Assembly (NCBI GenBank): GCA_020831765.1
Contig: JAFIFY010000136.1
Coordinates: 1 to 64,000 of the forward strand
From: Phycisphaeraceae bacterium
GTDB lineage: Bacteria > Planctomycetota > Phycisphaerae > Phycisphaerales > Phycisphaeraceae
Direction of reading: 5' to 3'
Length of the DNA: 64,000 nucleotides
The notes beneath the pieces are model-generated. The model worked only from the letters and a program-made list of their open reading frames with translations. It had not been told where the DNA came from and ran no database searches. A program made the position numbers and the translations under genes. This document shows positions 36,819 through 47,436 of this stretch, one piece after another (the first letter of the stretch is position 1; each line of letters begins with the position of its first letter).

Positions 36819-37004
36819 CTACTCCGGCTCCACATCGACCGAAGCCCGACCATGTCGATCGAAGCGGACTCGAATCCGATTCGGACGACAGCACACCGGG
36901 CAATCTTCGACATACTCCTGCTCGCGACCGGCCGACGGATCCAGCACGATATCGATCGTCTGGCCACAGGCGGGGCAATCGTACTGGGCGAACTCATCGA
37001 GCAG
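36819..37004 (-). CDS. CPxCG-type cysteine-rich zinc-ribbon mini-protein, non-ATG start
   Basis: 61 residues read between thiC and recX. It carries two zinc-binding pairs, CPAC near the start and CPVCC in EQEYVEDCPVCCRPN, the exact layout of the small CPxCG family (about 60-70 residues; function unknown). The frame has no ATG, GTG or TTG: an in-frame TAA lies 6 bp before the first usable codon, CTG at 37004, which has GGAG about 9 nt upstream. A CTG start is therefore inferred. It begins 21 bp after the thiC stop and ends 17 bp before recX, so it probably belongs to that transcript. Confidence 0.72.
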   Translation of the reverse strand: MLDEFAQYDCPACGQTIDIVLDPSAGREQEYVEDCPVCCRPNRIRVRFDRHGRASVDVEPE

Positions 37005-37025
37005 TGATGGTTACTCCGCGCCGGA

Positions 37026-38903
<1,878 letters not shown>

Positions 38904-38979
38904 GGCAAGGCTCCTTCCAAGGGGGCGCGGCGGCACGATCCGAAGGAGACAAGCGAAAAGAGGTGGCCGAGTCGGGCCG

Positions 38980-39065
38980 TTCGCCTCCCTTCGCCGGTAT
39001 CAGCCGGATCAGGTTCCAAGGGTTTACTCTCAGTCCCGGGATTTTGGTGGGACACCCCTGGCGAA
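38980..39065 (-). promoter_or_regulatory. TPP riboswitch (THI element) upstream of thiC
   Basis: On the minus strand the order AGGGGTGTCCC, ACTGAGAGT, CCTTGGAACCTGATC and GGCTGATACCGGCG is the conserved TPP aptamer. The closing stem P1 pairs TTCGCC (39060-39065) with GGCGAA (38980-38985). It ends 76 bp before the thiC GTG, long enough for a ribosome-site sequestering or terminator switch; I see no strong U-tailed hairpin, so translational control is more likely. Confidence 0.95.
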
Positions 39066-39072
39066 CAACTCC

Positions 39073-39101
39073 ACTCTAGCACCCGGCGGGAGCGATCTCA
39101 A
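39073..39101 (-). promoter_or_regulatory. sigma70-type promoter for the TPP riboswitch-thiC transcript
   Basis: TTGAGA (39096-39101, minus strand) and TAGAGT (39073-39078) are separated by 17 bp. The predicted start lies just before the 5' stem of the riboswitch, as expected for a leader that begins with the aptamer. Confidence 0.6.
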
Positions 39102-39147
39102 GACCTGTATTGGATTGTCGCGAGGCGGAACCCCGGGCCATCGAGGA

Positions 39148-39615
39148 TCAGCAAGAGGATGGCCGGGCGTCGGCATCAGCGGCCGATTCCATCGCCCGGC
39201 GCGCCAGCGACTGGATGCGCTTGACCATTTCGTGCAAGCCGTTTCGCCTTGTCGGGCTCAGATGTTCATCCAGACCCAGCCGCTTGAGCAGCCCGTGGGC
39301 ATCGAAGGCCAGCACCTCGGGCGCGGGGCGATCGGCGTAGATACGCCGAAGGATGGCAATCAGCCCGTTGACGATCGCCGCGTCGCTCTGGGCCTGGAAA
39401 TCGATGATGGGCGGGTCGCCGGACTGGATTCGCGGGACAAGGTAGACCGTTGATTGGCAGCCATGGACGCGGTGGGCTTCGATCTTCAGCGATTCATCCA
39501 GGGGTTCAAGGCGGCGGCCAAGGTCAATGATGAAGCGATATCGCTCTTCCCAGTCGCCCAGCAGGGCGAAGGCTTCGACGAGTTCTTCGGCGGCATCGTG
39601 TTGGGTGATGGTCAT
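39148..39615 (-). CDS. sufE: SufE-family sulfur acceptor
   Basis: 155 residues. SufE accepts persulfide sulfur from SufS and stimulates it, feeding iron-sulfur cluster assembly. The active Cys53 is in VHGCQSTVYL, the usual motif, and LKRLGLDEHLSPTRRNGLHEM near the end matches the family's C-terminal helix. Length fits (about 140-150). It follows sufS by 134 bp on the same strand; the gap holds short GC-rich repeats. The scaffold genes sufBCD are not in this window. Confidence 0.92.
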   Translation of the reverse strand: MTITQHDAAEELVEAFALLGDWEERYRFIIDLGRRLEPLDESLKIEAHRVHGCQSTVYLVPRIQSGDPPIIDFQAQSDAAIVNGLIAILRRIYADRPAPEVLAFDAHGLLKRLGLDEHLSPTRRNGLHEMVKRIQSLARRAMESAADADARPSSC

Positions 39616-39749
39616 GTCTGGGGGATGGTCCGGGTGGTCCGGGCGGTCCGGCCGGCTTCACCGGCGGTTTCGGGCGTATTTTGGGCGGTCGTTCCGGGAG
39701 TTATTCCGGGGGCACTTCCGTGAAAACTTCCGTGAAAACTTCCGGGGGG
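39616..39749 (-). repeat. short tandem repeats between sufS and sufE
   Basis: Three 12-bp units lie at 39714-39725, 39726-39737 and 39738-39749: two identical copies of ACTTCCGTGAAA and one ACTTCCGGGGGG. They end directly at the sufS stop codon. Upstream in the same gap TTCCGGGGG occurs again (39704-39712), after several TCCGG/GGTCC units near 39625-39650. Probably slipped-strand growth of the intergenic GC-rich repeat family. Confidence 0.6.
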
Positions 39750-41045
39750 TCAGGAGAGGTCACGAACCTTTTCCAGACCTTGAACGAGGGAATCGATTTC
39801 CCGTTCGGTATTGTAGACGGCCAGTGAGGCTCTTACGGTTGCGGGAATCTTGAAGCGATCCATGACCGGCTGGGCGCAATGATGGCCGGTTCGCACGGCG
39901 ATGCCCTGACGGTCGAGGATCATGCCCGCATCCAGCGGATGGGCGAAATCGAGCACGAAGGACAGGACCGCGGCTTTTTGCGCGGCGGTTCCGATCAATC
40001 TCAGCCCCGGGACCGAACCAAGCGCTTCGGTGCCCCACGCCAGGAGCGCTGCTTCGCGTTGAGCGATGCGCTCGGGACCGAGGCTTTGAACGTAGTCGAT
40101 CGCCGCGCCGAGGCCAATCGCGCCGGCGATATTGGGTGTGCCGGCCTCGAAGCGATAAGGCGGGTCGTTGAATTCCGAGCCATCCAGGCGAACCTGCTTG
40201 ATCATCTCGCCGCCACCGAGGAACGGGGGCATTGATTCAAGCAATGCCTCGCGGCCGTAAAGCACGCCGATGCCGGTCGGGCCGAAAACTTTGTGTCCGG
40301 AAAAGGCCAGAAAGTCGCAATCCAGGTCCTGCACATCCACACCCAGATGCGGCACCGATTGCGCTGCATCAATGAGCACTTTGGCGCCGGCGGCGTGTGC
40401 TCGCTTGATCAGCGATGACACGGGATTGATCGTGCCCAGGGCGTTGGACATCTGCGTAATGGCGAGCAGGCGGGTTCGCTCGGTCAGGAGATCATCGAGC
40501 GAATCGAGAACCAGTTGGCCGTGATCATCGATGGGAATCACCCGCAGGCTGGCACCGGTCTGGGCGCAGATCAATTGCCACGGCACGATGTTGCTGTGAT
40601 GCTCCATGTGGGAGATCAGCACTTCATCGCCGGGCTTGAGATTCGCGCCGCCCCAGCTCCGGGCGACGAGATTGATGGATTCGGTCGTGCCGCTGGTGAA
40701 GATGACGCTTCGCTCTGATGGGCTGTTGATGAACGCGGCAACCCGCTTCCGGGCCGTCTCGAAAGCCTCGGTCGCCTCCTCGGCCACCGCGTGAATGCCT
40801 CGGTGGATGTTGGCGTTGTGCATGCGATAGTAGCGGTCGAGGGTTTCGATGACGGGCAGGGGTTTCTGCGTGGTCGCGGCGTTATCGAGGTACACCAGCG
40901 GTTTGCCGTGGACCTTGCGGGCCAGCAGGGGAAAATCCGCCCGCAGCCGATCGATATCCAGGTTCCCCCGGTCATCGAACAACTCGCCGGGATGGGCCGA
41001 GCGTTCGGCTTCGATCGAAGGCGTGATGGATGGAGGTTTATTCAT
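39750..41045 (-). CDS. sufS: cysteine desulfurase SufS
   Basis: 431 residues from the ATG at 41045; upstream readings run into the C-run block. A PLP enzyme that converts cysteine to alanine and holds sulfur as a persulfide for SufE. The opening YLDNAATTQKP, the PLP-Lys motif FSGHKVFGPTG and the catalytic Cys in VRTGHHCAQP are the SufS (group II) hallmarks. It is followed by sufE. A strong G-quadruplex motif lies 56-81 bp upstream of the start, in the likely leader. Only the N-terminal 35 residues (Ser/Glu-rich) differ from the usual family length of about 405. Confidence 0.95.
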   Translation of the reverse strand: MNKPPSITPSIEAERSAHPGELFDDRGNLDIDRLRADFPLLARKVHGKPLVYLDNAATTQKPLPVIETLDRYYRMHNANIHRGIHAVAEEATEAFETARKRVAAFINSPSERSVIFTSGTTESINLVARSWGGANLKPGDEVLISHMEHHSNIVPWQLICAQTGASLRVIPIDDHGQLVLDSLDDLLTERTRLLAITQMSNALGTINPVSSLIKRAHAAGAKVLIDAAQSVPHLGVDVQDLDCDFLAFSGHKVFGPTGIGVLYGREALLESMPPFLGGGEMIKQVRLDGSEFNDPPYRFEAGTPNIAGAIGLGAAIDYVQSLGPERIAQREAALLAWGTEALGSVPGLRLIGTAAQKAAVLSFVLDFAHPLDAGMILDRQGIAVRTGHHCAQPVMDRFKIPATVRASLAVYNTEREIDSLVQGLEKVRDLS

Positions 41046-41101
41046 AATTGGACAGAAAGTTGGAATCGGTAATCGGGTCGCGCATCTCGAAGCGTCCCGG
41101 T

Positions 41102-41127
41102 CCCCCAGCCCCCGGCCCCCAGCCCCC
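41102..41127 (-). other. four-tract G5 G-quadruplex motif in the sufS leader
   Basis: The plus strand has C5 runs at 41102-41106, 41109-41113, 41116-41120 and 41123-41127, each separated by two bases. On the minus strand, which is the coding strand for sufS, these are four G5 tracts with 2-nt loops, about 56-81 nt before the ATG. This is a near-ideal quadruplex sequence and could form in the mRNA leader or in DNA. Confidence 0.7.
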
Positions 41128-41319
41128 GGGATCACGCATGGCGTCCACGTCTTGAACCCCGGGGAACACCGGGCGAAGGTCATGCGCCGATGGCCCGTGG
41201 CCGTAAGCGTGTTTCCGGCGATTGGCTTTGTGCATGCGCAATCATAGCACTGGCCAGATGCCGGACTTGGCGATATCCGCCGGGAGTCAGCCGGGCTTGA
41301 GGGGTGCCGGAGATGAGGC

Positions 41320-42657
41320 TCAGAAACTCGCGCTGACCCGGCGCGTGGTCGGGTCGAATTGCTTCAATCGCGTGGGCACGGGCTGGGCCAGTTCCGTGCG
41401 TACGTAAACACGGGCCAGCCGCGTCGATAGACGGCAGAGCAGTTCGTAGCAGTTGCTCTTTGCGGCCTCGGCCAGGCGGGCCAGCGAAGCGGGAGAATCC
41501 GGCCGGTTGCTGATCAGTTCCACCTTCTGATCGATCGCAACGTCGGGGATGTCCGTCAGGTCGATGACGGTCTGATCCATGTTGACCTTGCCCAGAACCG
41601 GGGCCAGCGCCGGCTCGAGCTGCTGGTCTTCACGGTTGATCTCGACCATGCCCCGATTCGACAGCGACAGGGGATACCCGTCGGCATAGCCCACCGGCAC
41701 CACACCCAGGACACTGTCGCGCTGGAGCGTGAAGGAAGCGTCATAGCCCACGGTCGCCCCGGCGGGGTAGCGCTGGATATGCACCAGTTGGCTGATCCAT
41801 CGCACGATCGGCAGCAGCGTCGGAGCCGGATCAAGCCGCGGCCCGCCATCGAGCATCTCGGGCCCATAGCCGAACAGCCCCAACCCCAGCCGAACCATGC
41901 CGTGATGGAACGCCCGATCGCGTAGCGCGGCGTAGGTGCCGGCGGCATGAAGCAATAGCGAGGGATCGCATTGGCCCGGGGCGAGGCTGGCCAGCACCCG
42001 GCCGAAGAGGTCGTTCTGCCCGCAGGTGCGTTCCCAGTTGTCGCGGGGCGAGGAAAAATGAGTATAAATACCTGTCAAACAGAGGTTTCTGGCATCCAGG
42101 ACGCGGGCCACCGCCGCCGGGATCGCCTCGGGCCGCAGGCCGGCGCGGCTCATCCCCGTATCCACATAAAGCTGAATCGGGAGAATCAGCCCCAATTTCC
42201 GGGCGAGGCGGGAGAGCTCTTCGATATGTTCCGGATCGTGAGCGGTCAGATGCAGGCGCTTGGCGGCGGCCAGCCGGTAAAGCACATCCCGCCGCGCCAG
42301 GTCACGGACAGGCATGAGTAGGAGCACGGGGCAATTGAGGCCGCTGGCGGCGATATCGCGTGCCTGCTCGGGTGAGTAGACCGCGATCATGTCCACGCCG
42401 CGCCCGCTGAGCCGATGGGCCAGTGAAACCGCGCCCAGGCCGTAGCCATCGGCCTTGAGCACCGCGCATATCTTCGTCGCCGGAGCCGGCGGATCAGCCG
42501 GCGGCGCTACCGATTCGACCGGATCGGCCGGGTCCGCCGCTTCGTCAACCGGACACGGGCTGGAATCACGCTCGGCCAGAAAATCACGCCAACTCGACAG
42601 GTTCGCGTCCAGGCGCGATAGGTCGATTTCCAGCCAACTGGCGTGCAACGAAGACAT
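41320..42657 (-). CDS. alr: alanine racemase
   Basis: 445 residues from the ATG at 42657 (MSSLHASWLEIDLSRL); the longer reading adds 45 residues without family similarity. Interconverts L- and D-alanine for peptidoglycan. PLP-Lys lies in AVLKADGYGLG and the second catalytic residue, Tyr, in VGYDASFT; other blocks (DTGMSRAGLRPE, VPVGYADGYPLSLS, VNMDQTVIDLTD) are typical. A run rich in Asp, Pro and Ala of about 30 residues is inserted between the first strand and the PLP lysine, making it longer than most (about 370). Divergent from the DEAD-box gene at 43.0 kb. Confidence 0.92.
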   Translation of the reverse strand: MSSLHASWLEIDLSRLDANLSSWRDFLAERDSSPCPVDEAADPADPVESVAPPADPPAPATKICAVLKADGYGLGAVSLAHRLSGRGVDMIAVYSPEQARDIAASGLNCPVLLLMPVRDLARRDVLYRLAAAKRLHLTAHDPEHIEELSRLARKLGLILPIQLYVDTGMSRAGLRPEAIPAAVARVLDARNLCLTGIYTHFSSPRDNWERTCGQNDLFGRVLASLAPGQCDPSLLLHAAGTYAALRDRAFHHGMVRLGLGLFGYGPEMLDGGPRLDPAPTLLPIVRWISQLVHIQRYPAGATVGYDASFTLQRDSVLGVVPVGYADGYPLSLSNRGMVEINREDQQLEPALAPVLGKVNMDQTVIDLTDIPDVAIDQKVELISNRPDSPASLARLAEAAKSNCYELLCRLSTRLARVYVRTELAQPVPTRLKQFDPTTRRVSASF

Positions 42658-43025
42658 CGGGCGTGTGGTTTCCTGCCAGGTCGTGCCTAACCATAGCATG
42701 ATGGCGATGCGGTGAAGAAACCCATCCGGCCAACGGACGACCAGAGCTTCGATTGCCGGGCCGAATCGGTCACTCCATCGAGTTATCGGCATATCGCCGA
42801 CCGGATCATGATTCGACCCGCTGAGGGCGGGCCAAGCCTCGATCCATCAGTTTTGGCTATCATGGATGGCTGCTGAAAAGTTGATCCTGGTGTGGGGTGT
42901 GGTGCGGGATCGACCTGAACGGGGTCAGCATCCATCGGCCACGCCACCGAACCCGCGGTATCCTCCACCCCACCGGCTCCCAGCGCCCGGCCGTAACGCG
43001 GCCCGGGGCGATTCAAGAAAGAAGT

Positions 43026-44384
43026 ATGAGCGACCTTTTTGACACCAACATTACCTTCAAGGACTTCGCCCTGACGCCGGATGTGCTCAAGGGGGTCGAG
43101 GAGATGGGCTTTGTCCATCCGACCTGGATTCAGTCCCACATGATTCCCCTGGCCCTCGAGGGCGAAGATGTCATCGGCCAGGCCAAGACGGGCACGGGCA
43201 AGACCGCGGCGTTCGGCCTTCCCCTGCTGAGCGTCATGGACCCGGAAATTCCCGGTCAGGCGTTGATTCTGACGCCGACACGGGAGCTTGCCGCGCAGGT
43301 TGCCGGCGAGCTTAAGGAGATGGGGCGCTATACGAAGATCGCGCCGGTCTGCATCGTGGGTGGAGAGAGCTTCGATCAGCAGATGAAAGCGATCAAACGC
43401 GGCGCGCAGATCGTCGTGGGCACGCCCGGAAGAATCATGGACCTCCAGGGCCGCGGCCAACTCAAGTTCGAGCAGACCCGCTTCGTGGTGCTTGATGAGG
43501 TTGATCGAATGCTGGACATCGGCTTCCGGGATGACATCCGGAAGATATTCAAGCGAATTCCCACCGGTCGGCAGACCCTCTTTGTTTCAGCCACGATCGG
43601 CGAGGATATCGACCGGCTGGCCCGGCAGTTCATGCGCCCGGACGTACGCCGATTGACCATCGAGAGCGAAGCACTGACCGTGTCGATGGTGGACCAGAAG
43701 TATTACAGCGTCGAGGCATGGGACAAGCGCGATCTGCTGATGCACCTGCTGGCGAAGGAGAATCCGGACCTGGTCGTGGTGTTCTGCCGTACCAAGGCAT
43801 CGGTCGTGAAGCTGGGCAGGCACATGAAGGACAAGGGCATCGAGGTCCGGGAGATTCACGGCGATCTGTCCCAGAAGAATCGCAACAAAGTGATGAAGGA
43901 GCTGCGCGATAATCGCGTGCGAGTACTGCTCGCTTCCGACTTGGCCGCTCGCGGGCTGGATGTGGAGCACATCACGCACGTGATCAATTACGACCTGCCC
44001 GAGGATGCGGAAATCTACGTGCATCGCATCGGCCGCACCGCGCGCGCCGGGCGGCGGGGCGTGGCCTGGAGCTTCGTCACGCCCGATGAAGGCCGGCTGC
44101 TGACGGCGATCGAGAAGCTTACCGGCGTGCTGATCGACCGTATTTCGGACGATGATTTCAAGCCCGGCCCGGTGCCCGAGCACCAGCGCTCCACCCGGCC
44201 GATGCGCGGTGAACGCGAGCCGGTGTCGATCGGTGAAATGGCCGGCCGCCGTGCGGGCCCCTCGGTCAGCAGCGATGAACTCTCGCCGGAGGAGATGGCA
44301 TTGCGATTCCCCGGCGGCATCGTGCCCAAGGGCCCGCCACCCAAAACGCTGGGCTCGCGGTTCCGCACACGCCGATCCAGGTAA
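43026..44384 (+). CDS. DEAD-box-type RNA helicase with DEVD motif II
   Basis: 452 residues from the ATG at 43026 (MSDLFDTN), with AAAGAAG just upstream. All helicase motifs are visible: Q motif region, AKTGTGKTAAF (motif I), PTRELAAQ, motif II written DEVD (residues 157-160) instead of DEAD, SAT in FVSATIGED, and HRIGRTARAGRRG (VI). ATP-dependent RNA unwinding in ribosome assembly or mRNA decay is the usual role. The C-terminal 70 residues are basic and low in structure. The DEVD exchange is uncommon in bacterial family members but conserves the two acids. Second DEAD-box gene of the window, the other lies at 60.8 kb. Confidence 0.92.
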   Translation: MSDLFDTNITFKDFALTPDVLKGVEEMGFVHPTWIQSHMIPLALEGEDVIGQAKTGTGKTAAFGLPLLSVMDPEIPGQALILTPTRELAAQVAGELKEMGRYTKIAPVCIVGGESFDQQMKAIKRGAQIVVGTPGRIMDLQGRGQLKFEQTRFVVLDEVDRMLDIGFRDDIRKIFKRIPTGRQTLFVSATIGEDIDRLARQFMRPDVRRLTIESEALTVSMVDQKYYSVEAWDKRDLLMHLLAKENPDLVVVFCRTKASVVKLGRHMKDKGIEVREIHGDLSQKNRNKVMKELRDNRVRVLLASDLAARGLDVEHITHVINYDLPEDAEIYVHRIGRTARAGRRGVAWSFVTPDEGRLLTAIEKLTGVLIDRISDDDFKPGPVPEHQRSTRPMRGEREPVSIGEMAGRRAGPSVSSDELSPEEMALRFPGGIVPKGPPPKTLGSRFRTRRSR

Positions 44385-44466
44385 TCGCAAGCCGGTCGCC
44401 TGCCGCACGCCTGCGTGAAGCGTTCCAAGTTTCACCATCTGCATGTGCGCGATCGCCCAATCCGCC

Positions 44467-45057
44467 ATGGCCCAACCCACTGACCCCGATCATCGTCCGT
44501 CCATCGGCGCGGCGGGTTCCGCCTCGGAACGAATCGCCTTCGAGGGGAAGTTCATCCAGATCATCCAGCGCGGGGGCTGGGAGTTCGCCCGTCGTGTCGG
44601 CAATCGGCCGGCCGTGGCCATCGTCGCCATCACCGATGACCGGCGGCTGGTCCTCGTCGAGCAGTTCCGCCCGCCGGTCGGTGCCACGGCGCTGGAACTC
44701 CCCGCCGGACTGGTGGGTGATGACCCGGGCCATGCCGGTGAGGCCGAGCTTGTCGCCGCGCAGCGCGAGCTGCTCGAGGAAACCGGCTACGAGGCAGCGC
44801 ACTGGCGGCGGATGCTCGAGGTCGTCTCCTCGGCGGGATTGAGCGATGAGCGCGTGGCGATCTACAAGGCGTGGAAGCTGAAAAGGTCCAACCTCGGCGG
44901 CGGAGTCGGCACGGAGGCCATCACCATCCATGAGCCGCCGCTGGAAGAGGTCGAGGCGCTGGTCGAAGCCCGATGCGCTGCCGGCGCGGTGGTCGATAGC
45001 CGCGTATTGATGGGTCTGCATCTGGCCTTGCGGCACATGGAAGAAATCGGGGGCTGA
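44467..45057 (+). CDS. Nudix hydrolase, probably ADP-ribose pyrophosphatase-type
   Basis: 196 residues from the ATG at 44467 (MAQPTDP); the ATG at 44443 adds eight residues. Hydrolyses nucleoside diphosphates linked to another moiety, probably ADP-sugars. The Nudix helix is present as [18 protein letters not shown] with the metal-binding REXXEE core; the leading Gly of the consensus is replaced by Asp. The preceding strand [22 protein letters not shown] is typical of NudF/ADPRase members (VEQFRxP). It starts 82 bp after the helicase gene on the same strand. Convergent with the GH50-like gene. Confidence 0.87.
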   Translation: MAQPTDPDHRPSIGAAGSASERIAFEGKFIQIIQRGGWEFARRVGNRPAVAIVAITDDRRLVLVEQFRPPVGATALELPAGLVGDDPGHAGEAELVAAQRELLEETGYEAAHWRRMLEVVSSAGLSDERVAIYKAWKLKRSNLGGGVGTEAITIHEPPLEEVEALVEARCAAGAVVDSRVLMGLHLALRHMEEIGG

Positions 45058-45100
45058 TCCGGTTAGCGACCGCCGGCCACGCGGCCTTGCGCCGGCCCGG

Positions 45101-47146
45101 TTACGCGCGCGACTCGTGATGCCAGGCGTAAATCTTCGTCGCCACCTCGCGTGCCGCTGAAACCAGTTCCGCGTGCGGCTGATCGGTCACATCCACAAAC
45201 CCCACCGTCTGATTCTCGCCATCACTGCCACGCCCCGTCGCCGCCTGATCAGCGTGCTGGAACCAGTGACTGCCCACGGCGTACGGCCTGCTCGCCCACC
45301 GATGGAGGAAGTTGACATAGAGCAACCTTCGCTCATCGGCGGTGAACGCCGGATAAAGCGGGGGAAGCTGCCGGACGCTGCGCAGCGGGAAGTGATGTTC
45401 GCCAATCATCAGCGGCTTGCCGCCGCCGGCTTCATACCAGCCATCAAACTGCTCGGGCCGCGGGTAGACGTCATAGCAATTGATGCTCAGCACATCGGCC
45501 TCGGCGCCTTGCGCGGCAACGATCGACCGATCCGGCATGGCCCGAACGAAGCGGCATCCCAGATAAAGATGGTTGGGGTCATGCTTGAGAAGCGTCTGTC
45601 GCACCCCCTTGAACATGGTGGCCGCGTAATGGGCCTCGAACGCCTTCATCAACTCAGCCGCCGGCCCCTCATCGGCGATGTTCGCCTGACCGAGTGAAGC
45701 GACCTCCTCCCACGATGCCAGGTCCCGGCCCAATGCCTTGCCCAGCGCGCGCAGATCGCCCCCGAAGCGGTCATGACAGAATCGCCGCCACTCGCCGCGA
45801 ATCGCCATATCCCGACCCGCCTCGAGCAACCGCATGTTGCGCCAGGGGCTTTCGTTGTCCACGAAGTATCCGATCACCCACGGGTTATCCCGATGCGGCG
45901 CGACCTCCTCGGCGAACTTGGCATCGAGAAGCTCCAGCCACTTCGGATCGAAGACATCGGCGAACGCCCGATGGATCAGGGGAAAGCGTTCATCGCGCGA
46001 TGTGGTGGTCCGCGCATGGGGGATCAGCTCCTGCTGAAGCGCGATCGGCTCGGACCAGTTGGCAAAGGTATTGAAGCCCCACTTGCGGAACCGCAGGCAA
46101 ACCCGATCGCGCCATGCCTCATGATTGCCGTATTTGCGAAGGATGTTCCAGCGATAGAAGCCCACGCCCCACATGTTGCCCGGCGTGCCCATCACCCACG
46201 CCTCACTGCCCGGCCCCTCGCGCGGCGGGACAATCTCGTAAAGCTCCTCGCGGCCGATGGGAACGGTGTTGTCCGTGCTCCGCACCCCGGTCGTGCCGAT
46301 CGAGAAAAACGGATGGCCCAGTGGATCGACCAGCCACCAGACGCCATCGTTGTTGTGCGTTCGAAAGAAGCCGGTGGCCTCGAACTTCGGCCCACCGGTC
46401 CAGCCGCCGAAGCGGTCCCGATCCGGCGGCTCGTCCAGTGTCTCAAGATGCGCCCGCTCGTCATCCCGACGGCGGATCAGGTCTTCTTCGCCGCGCACTT
46501 TGCCCGGCCAGTCCGCGTTGACCCGCTGCCCGAAACGATCGACACGAAACGGAGGCTCGCCCGTGGCGGGCACAAGCTCGAGCCGATGCAATCGCAGCCT
46601 GCGCGGTCCGGATGCCGCCGGCGGAACCTCGGGCAGGAATGGCTCAGGGGACTTCCATTTCCGCCTTGCCCGCTCGAAATCGCTCAGATGCTCATCGCCG
46701 TTCCAGAGCGCGGCCAGTCGAACGGCCGTCGGTTCATACGCCGCGCGAATACCCGCCGTCAGCGGCAGGTCCAGCAGATCAACTTCCACGGTTCGCCGTT
46801 CGCCTGGCGGCAGATCAAGCCGCTCGATCAGCCGGTTTCGCGCCCCGACGATCACCAGCTCCAGCACCATGCCATGATCAAGCGTCTCGAGGACAAGTCG
46901 CATCGTTCGATACGCCTTCCAATTGGCCGGCAGATCCCAGACCTCGACCAACGCTTCAAAAGATGAATCGCTGTGTTCAAAGGAAAACTCGGCCGAATCG
47001 CCCGCCATCCGGCAGTCGGCGTCATTGGCGACAATCACCCGCCGCCGCACCATCCCCCCACCCCCGGCCTGATACGCCTCAAAACGCTCAGTCATCCCCC
47101 GATTGGCCGGATCAGCCAACCCCAAAAACGAGGCGGTACGAATCAT
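45101..47146 (-). CDS. GH50-like beta-agarase homologue (GH-A clan)
   Basis: 681 residues starting at the ATG at 47146, because AAGGAG lies 9 nt upstream; ATG 47164 and farther starts are less well placed. An N-terminal beta-sandwich carbohydrate-binding-like domain (about 1-210) is followed by a TIM-barrel opening with GVWWLVDPLGHPFFSIGTTG, the pattern of GH50 agarases. Candidate acid/base Glu is in GYFVDNESPWRN, candidate nucleophile Glu in PLMIGEHHFPL. No signal peptide is visible, which is odd for an agarase and suggests a cytoplasmic oligosaccharidase or a wrong start. Related GH-A families (GH42, GH86) are alternatives. A 290 bp intergenic region precedes it. Confidence 0.65.
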   Translation of the reverse strand: MIRTASFLGLADPANRGMTERFEAYQAGGGGMVRRRVIVANDADCRMAGDSAEFSFEHSDSSFEALVEVWDLPANWKAYRTMRLVLETLDHGMVLELVIVGARNRLIERLDLPPGERRTVEVDLLDLPLTAGIRAAYEPTAVRLAALWNGDEHLSDFERARRKWKSPEPFLPEVPPAASGPRRLRLHRLELVPATGEPPFRVDRFGQRVNADWPGKVRGEEDLIRRRDDERAHLETLDEPPDRDRFGGWTGGPKFEATGFFRTHNNDGVWWLVDPLGHPFFSIGTTGVRSTDNTVPIGREELYEIVPPREGPGSEAWVMGTPGNMWGVGFYRWNILRKYGNHEAWRDRVCLRFRKWGFNTFANWSEPIALQQELIPHARTTTSRDERFPLIHRAFADVFDPKWLELLDAKFAEEVAPHRDNPWVIGYFVDNESPWRNMRLLEAGRDMAIRGEWRRFCHDRFGGDLRALGKALGRDLASWEEVASLGQANIADEGPAAELMKAFEAHYAATMFKGVRQTLLKHDPNHLYLGCRFVRAMPDRSIVAAQGAEADVLSINCYDVYPRPEQFDGWYEAGGGKPLMIGEHHFPLRSVRQLPPLYPAFTADERRLLYVNFLHRWASRPYAVGSHWFQHADQAATGRGSDGENQTVGFVDVTDQPHAELVSAAREVATKIYAWHHESRA

Positions 47147-47436
47147 CGGTGTCTGCTCCTTCATGCAAGGCAGGATATCGATTCCCTGCCGCACAGCCGA
47201 ACGCTCGGGACCATCATGCGGCAGAACCATTCAACACTAAGCCACTGGATCAACATACGCAACTTGCTTTATCGGAGTGACTTGCGCTCAATCACAAGAC
47301 TTTTTCGCAATTGTGCCAGCGCGGGTCGGCTTAGGCGGAGCGTGCCGCAAAGCGGCCGCACCAGAGGAGCTACCCTCCCGTTGGAGTTGTTCCGACATGC
47401 ATCTGGCCAGCCATGCCGCCGCGCGGCCGGGTGGGT
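47147..47436. other. upstream region of the GH50-like gene
   Basis: 290 bp between the dprA stop and the GH50-like start, both minus strand. It is expected to hold the GH50-like promoter. No copy of the 21-bp direct-repeat operator and no clear -10/-35 pair were found. No gene is supported. Confidence 0.45.
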
